From contig NC_020888.1 in the NCBI RefSeq assembly GCF_000355675.1, positions 62,001-126,000 on the forward strand: a DNA stretch of 64,000 nt, in the 5' to 3' direction. This DNA comes from Thalassolituus oleivorans MIL-1. GTDB lineage: Bacteria > Pseudomonadota > Gammaproteobacteria > Pseudomonadales > Oceanobacteraceae. The notes beneath the pieces are model-generated. The model was not told where the DNA came from. It made no database searches and was given only the letters and a program-made list of their open reading frames with translations. Positions 62,389 through 64,000 of this stretch are shown piece after piece (the first letter of the stretch is position 1; every line of letters starts with the position of its first letter). The position numbers and the translations under genes were made by a program.

Positions 62389-64000
62389 CTACAACTCCAT
62401 GATTTGGTAAACCGTTACCGAGCCACTGACTTCATTACCGATTACGATTAATGGATTACCGTTCGGGCTTTCCGTTGCACTGATGAATTTAATGCCTTCT
62501 GGGCCAAGGTCGCCTGTATTTGGCACTTGAGTACAATCCATACCTTCAGCAACGTCACATGGGTCGGCTAAATCGTCGTCCATTTCAAACGTGGTGCTAA
62601 AGTCACGGTTATTGGTATAGGCCACAAATGTCGCAGCAAATGGGTTGGTGATGTCATAAACGAAAATACCACCAACACGCTCAAGACCGATAAAGGCATA
62701 AGTGCGGCCATTAATTTCGCCAGTAGTGATGGCTTCTGGTTCTGCACCTTTGTCATCCGAACGGTTATCACCTTTATTCTCTGTATGCGCAGAGTTAAAA
62801 TTTGAGCCTAAAACACTTGCGGTAATACGACCGAAATCATCACCAGAGTCGAATACTTGGGTGCCATTTTGATCCCAGATAGAGAAGGAGCGAGCACCAA
62901 AAGCGTACAAGGCTTCGTATTCGCCATTCTCGTCAGCATCGCCCACCGCGTTGGTAACTTTTAGACGACCTAAACCGTTCTTACCGCCGTGTTGATCATA
63001 AATGACATCCATTTCAGTAGAGAGGGTTAAGTCTTTTACTCTTACTTCTTCTGAGTATGCATTCCAATCGCGCGAGTCGCCTTCGTTTGCTGTAACAACG
63101 AAAGTAGCACCATTCCATTCGTAAGCGGCAATTGAATCCGGCTGATATAAACCAAATACGTTATCCACTTTACTGAATAGCGGTACTTCGTCTTTATCTG
63201 TGTAATCAAGAGCGTATTGTGACCAGTCTTTTAAACCTAAGCCGCGGACTTTTACTTCGTTATTTTCCAGATTAAGAATAGCGATGGCATTGTTTTCTTG
63301 CAGAGTAACGTAAGCGGTTTTGCTGTCGCTTGAGATAGCAATGTATTCAGGTTCAAGATCCTGCGAAACGGTCGTGCCCGCAGGTGAAGCGAATTTTACA
63401 TCTTCAGCTTGCAGTAATGCGCGACGCTCTTCATCGGTATCGTAATCTTCAGGATCGAGTAAGGCGCTAGCGAAGATCATATCGTCAAAGTCGATAAGTG
63501 TTGCTGTATCCGATGGAACGCCTGCAGTGATGGCAATAATAGAAATCGAACCTTCAGGATCGACGACGTAATCTGTATCTGGCTCACCTTCGTTAGCAAC
63601 GACGACTTTGCTGCCGTCTGGAGTGAAGGTCACCATATCAGGTAATGAGCCCACTTTTACCGCTTTAAGCAAGGTACCTGCACCGGCGGCATCTAATGTG
63701 TAAAACAACACAGCACCCGGGTCAGTTTTGTTGGCTGACGCCATAGCAACCGCTAATAAATCGCCATAAACACTTAGGGAGTCAACCGCACCCAAAGCAA
63801 TGACTTCGTCACCCGATACGGTAACTTCCGTCGGCAAGTTAAATGGCGTTGAGCTTAGGCTGTTGTCATTAAAGGCGTTGGCTACGGCAACCGTCGGCAA
63901 GCCGGCAAGGCTAATAACGTCGATGCGATTGTCGGCGCCATTGATTGCCATTGCTGAGTTTGAATTTTTGTGGAATTGCACAATCTCGGCTGCGCTTTTG
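62389..64000 (-). CDS. Choice-of-anchor I family beta-propeller protein (N-terminus beyond window)
   Basis: At least 537 residues; the frame stays open to the right edge through AAEIVQFHKNSNSAMAIN, so the start is outside. Beta-propeller repeats: ADNRIDVISL, GSLPDMVTFTPDGSKVVVANEGEP, LEPEYIAISSDSKTAYVTLQENNAIAIL, FVVTANEGDSRDW, EPEAITTGEINGRTYAFIGLERVGGIFVYDI and a C-terminal GPEGIKFISA. This is the choice-of-anchor I pattern of secreted, calcium-rich (many Asp), alkaline-phosphatase-like propellers. Probably exported; function unknown. The end lacks a visible anchor. Confidence 0.88.
   Translation of the reverse strand, partial: KSAAEIVQFHKNSNSAMAINGADNRIDVISLAGLPTVAVANAFNDNSLSSTPFNLPTEVTVSGDEVIALGAVDSLSVYGDLLAVAMASANKTDPGAVLFYTLDAAGAGTLLKAVKVGSLPDMVTFTPDGSKVVVANEGEPDTDYVVDPEGSISIIAITAGVPSDTATLIDFDDMIFASALLDPEDYDTDEERRALLQAEDVKFASPAGTTVSQDLEPEYIAISSDSKTAYVTLQENNAIAILNLENNEVKVRGLGLKDWSQYALDYTDKDEVPLFSKVDNVFGLYQPDSIAAYEWNGATFVVTANEGDSRDWNAYSEEVRVKDLTLSTEMDVIYDQHGGKNGLGRLKVTNAVGDADENGEYEALYAFGARSFSIWDQNGTQVFDSGDDFGRITASVLGSNFNSAHTENKGDNRSDDKGAEPEAITTGEINGRTYAFIGLERVGGIFVYDITNPFAATFVAYTNNRDFSTTFEMDDDLADPCDVAEGMDCTQVPNTGDLGPEGIKFISATESPNGNPLIVIGNEVSGSVTVYQIMEL

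Overview
The window looks like chromosome from a marine, aerobic, heterotrophic gammaproteobacterium. The best hint is gene order. A run of diguanylate cyclase, EEP-family phosphatase/nuclease, dsbA, cytochrome c4, small cytochrome c, engB, polA, DUF2782 and thrB matches the order I know from Pseudomonas. The moderate base composition, the many secreted lipoproteins and the oxidative, lipid-active enzymes would fit an Oceanospirillales relative such as the Thalassolituus/Oceanobacter group, but that placement is an inference. No rRNA or tRNA gene and no intact transposase or integrase was seen.

Layout. 1-3.9 kb: secreted proteins (a lipoprotein cut by the left edge, a DUF11-like protein, a transglutaminase-like lipoprotein). 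4.1-7.7 kb: an ECF sigma/anti-sigma pair divergent from a subtilase and an outer-membrane barrel; the sigma gene and the barrel gene each carry an apparent frameshift. 7.7-16 kb: an island-like segment bounded by two copies of the glmS 3' end. It holds a decayed DUF262 fragment and seven co-directed genes: a membrane-anchored helical protein, TelA-like, DUF4178, a 551-residue unknown, DUF350, a membrane spermidine-synthase homologue and a K+ channel. 16-18.6 kb: glmS and its DeoR-type regulator. 18.6-32.6 kb: the conserved dsbA-cc4-engB-polA-thrB block, interrupted between engB and polA by a lipase-like hydrolase, a 0.55-kb array of terminator-like tandem repeats and a cholesterol-oxidase-like GMC enzyme.

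32.6-36.5 kb begins with a zinc metallopeptidase, a small exported protein and a J-domain protein. It then runs into a thiamin acquisition operon that extends to 39.3 kb: TPP riboswitch, TonB receptor, YkoF-like protein, PnuT-like transporter, kinase. 39.4-48.3 kb: HtpX, a MASE1-CHASE hybrid histidine kinase, a fatty-acid desaturase and the COG3014-LpoB-LPP20 lipoprotein operon. 48.3-54 kb: alpha/beta hydrolase, prlC-yheV, gamma-carbonic anhydrase, and a VOC/monooxygenase-like pair divergent from a WYL regulator. 54-57.6 kb: a RoxA-like diheme cytochrome c coupled to a P450. 57.7-64 kb: a frameshifted PAS chemoreceptor, a DTW tRNA-modifying enzyme, a PSD-related protein, YebC and the end of a choice-of-anchor I protein cut by the right edge.

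The most promising undescribed material is the glmS-flanked polyamine/membrane module, the tandem terminator-like array, and the diheme-cytochrome/P450 pair. Three genes look broken by single-base-scale indels, so sequence accuracy should be confirmed before biology is read into those breaks.
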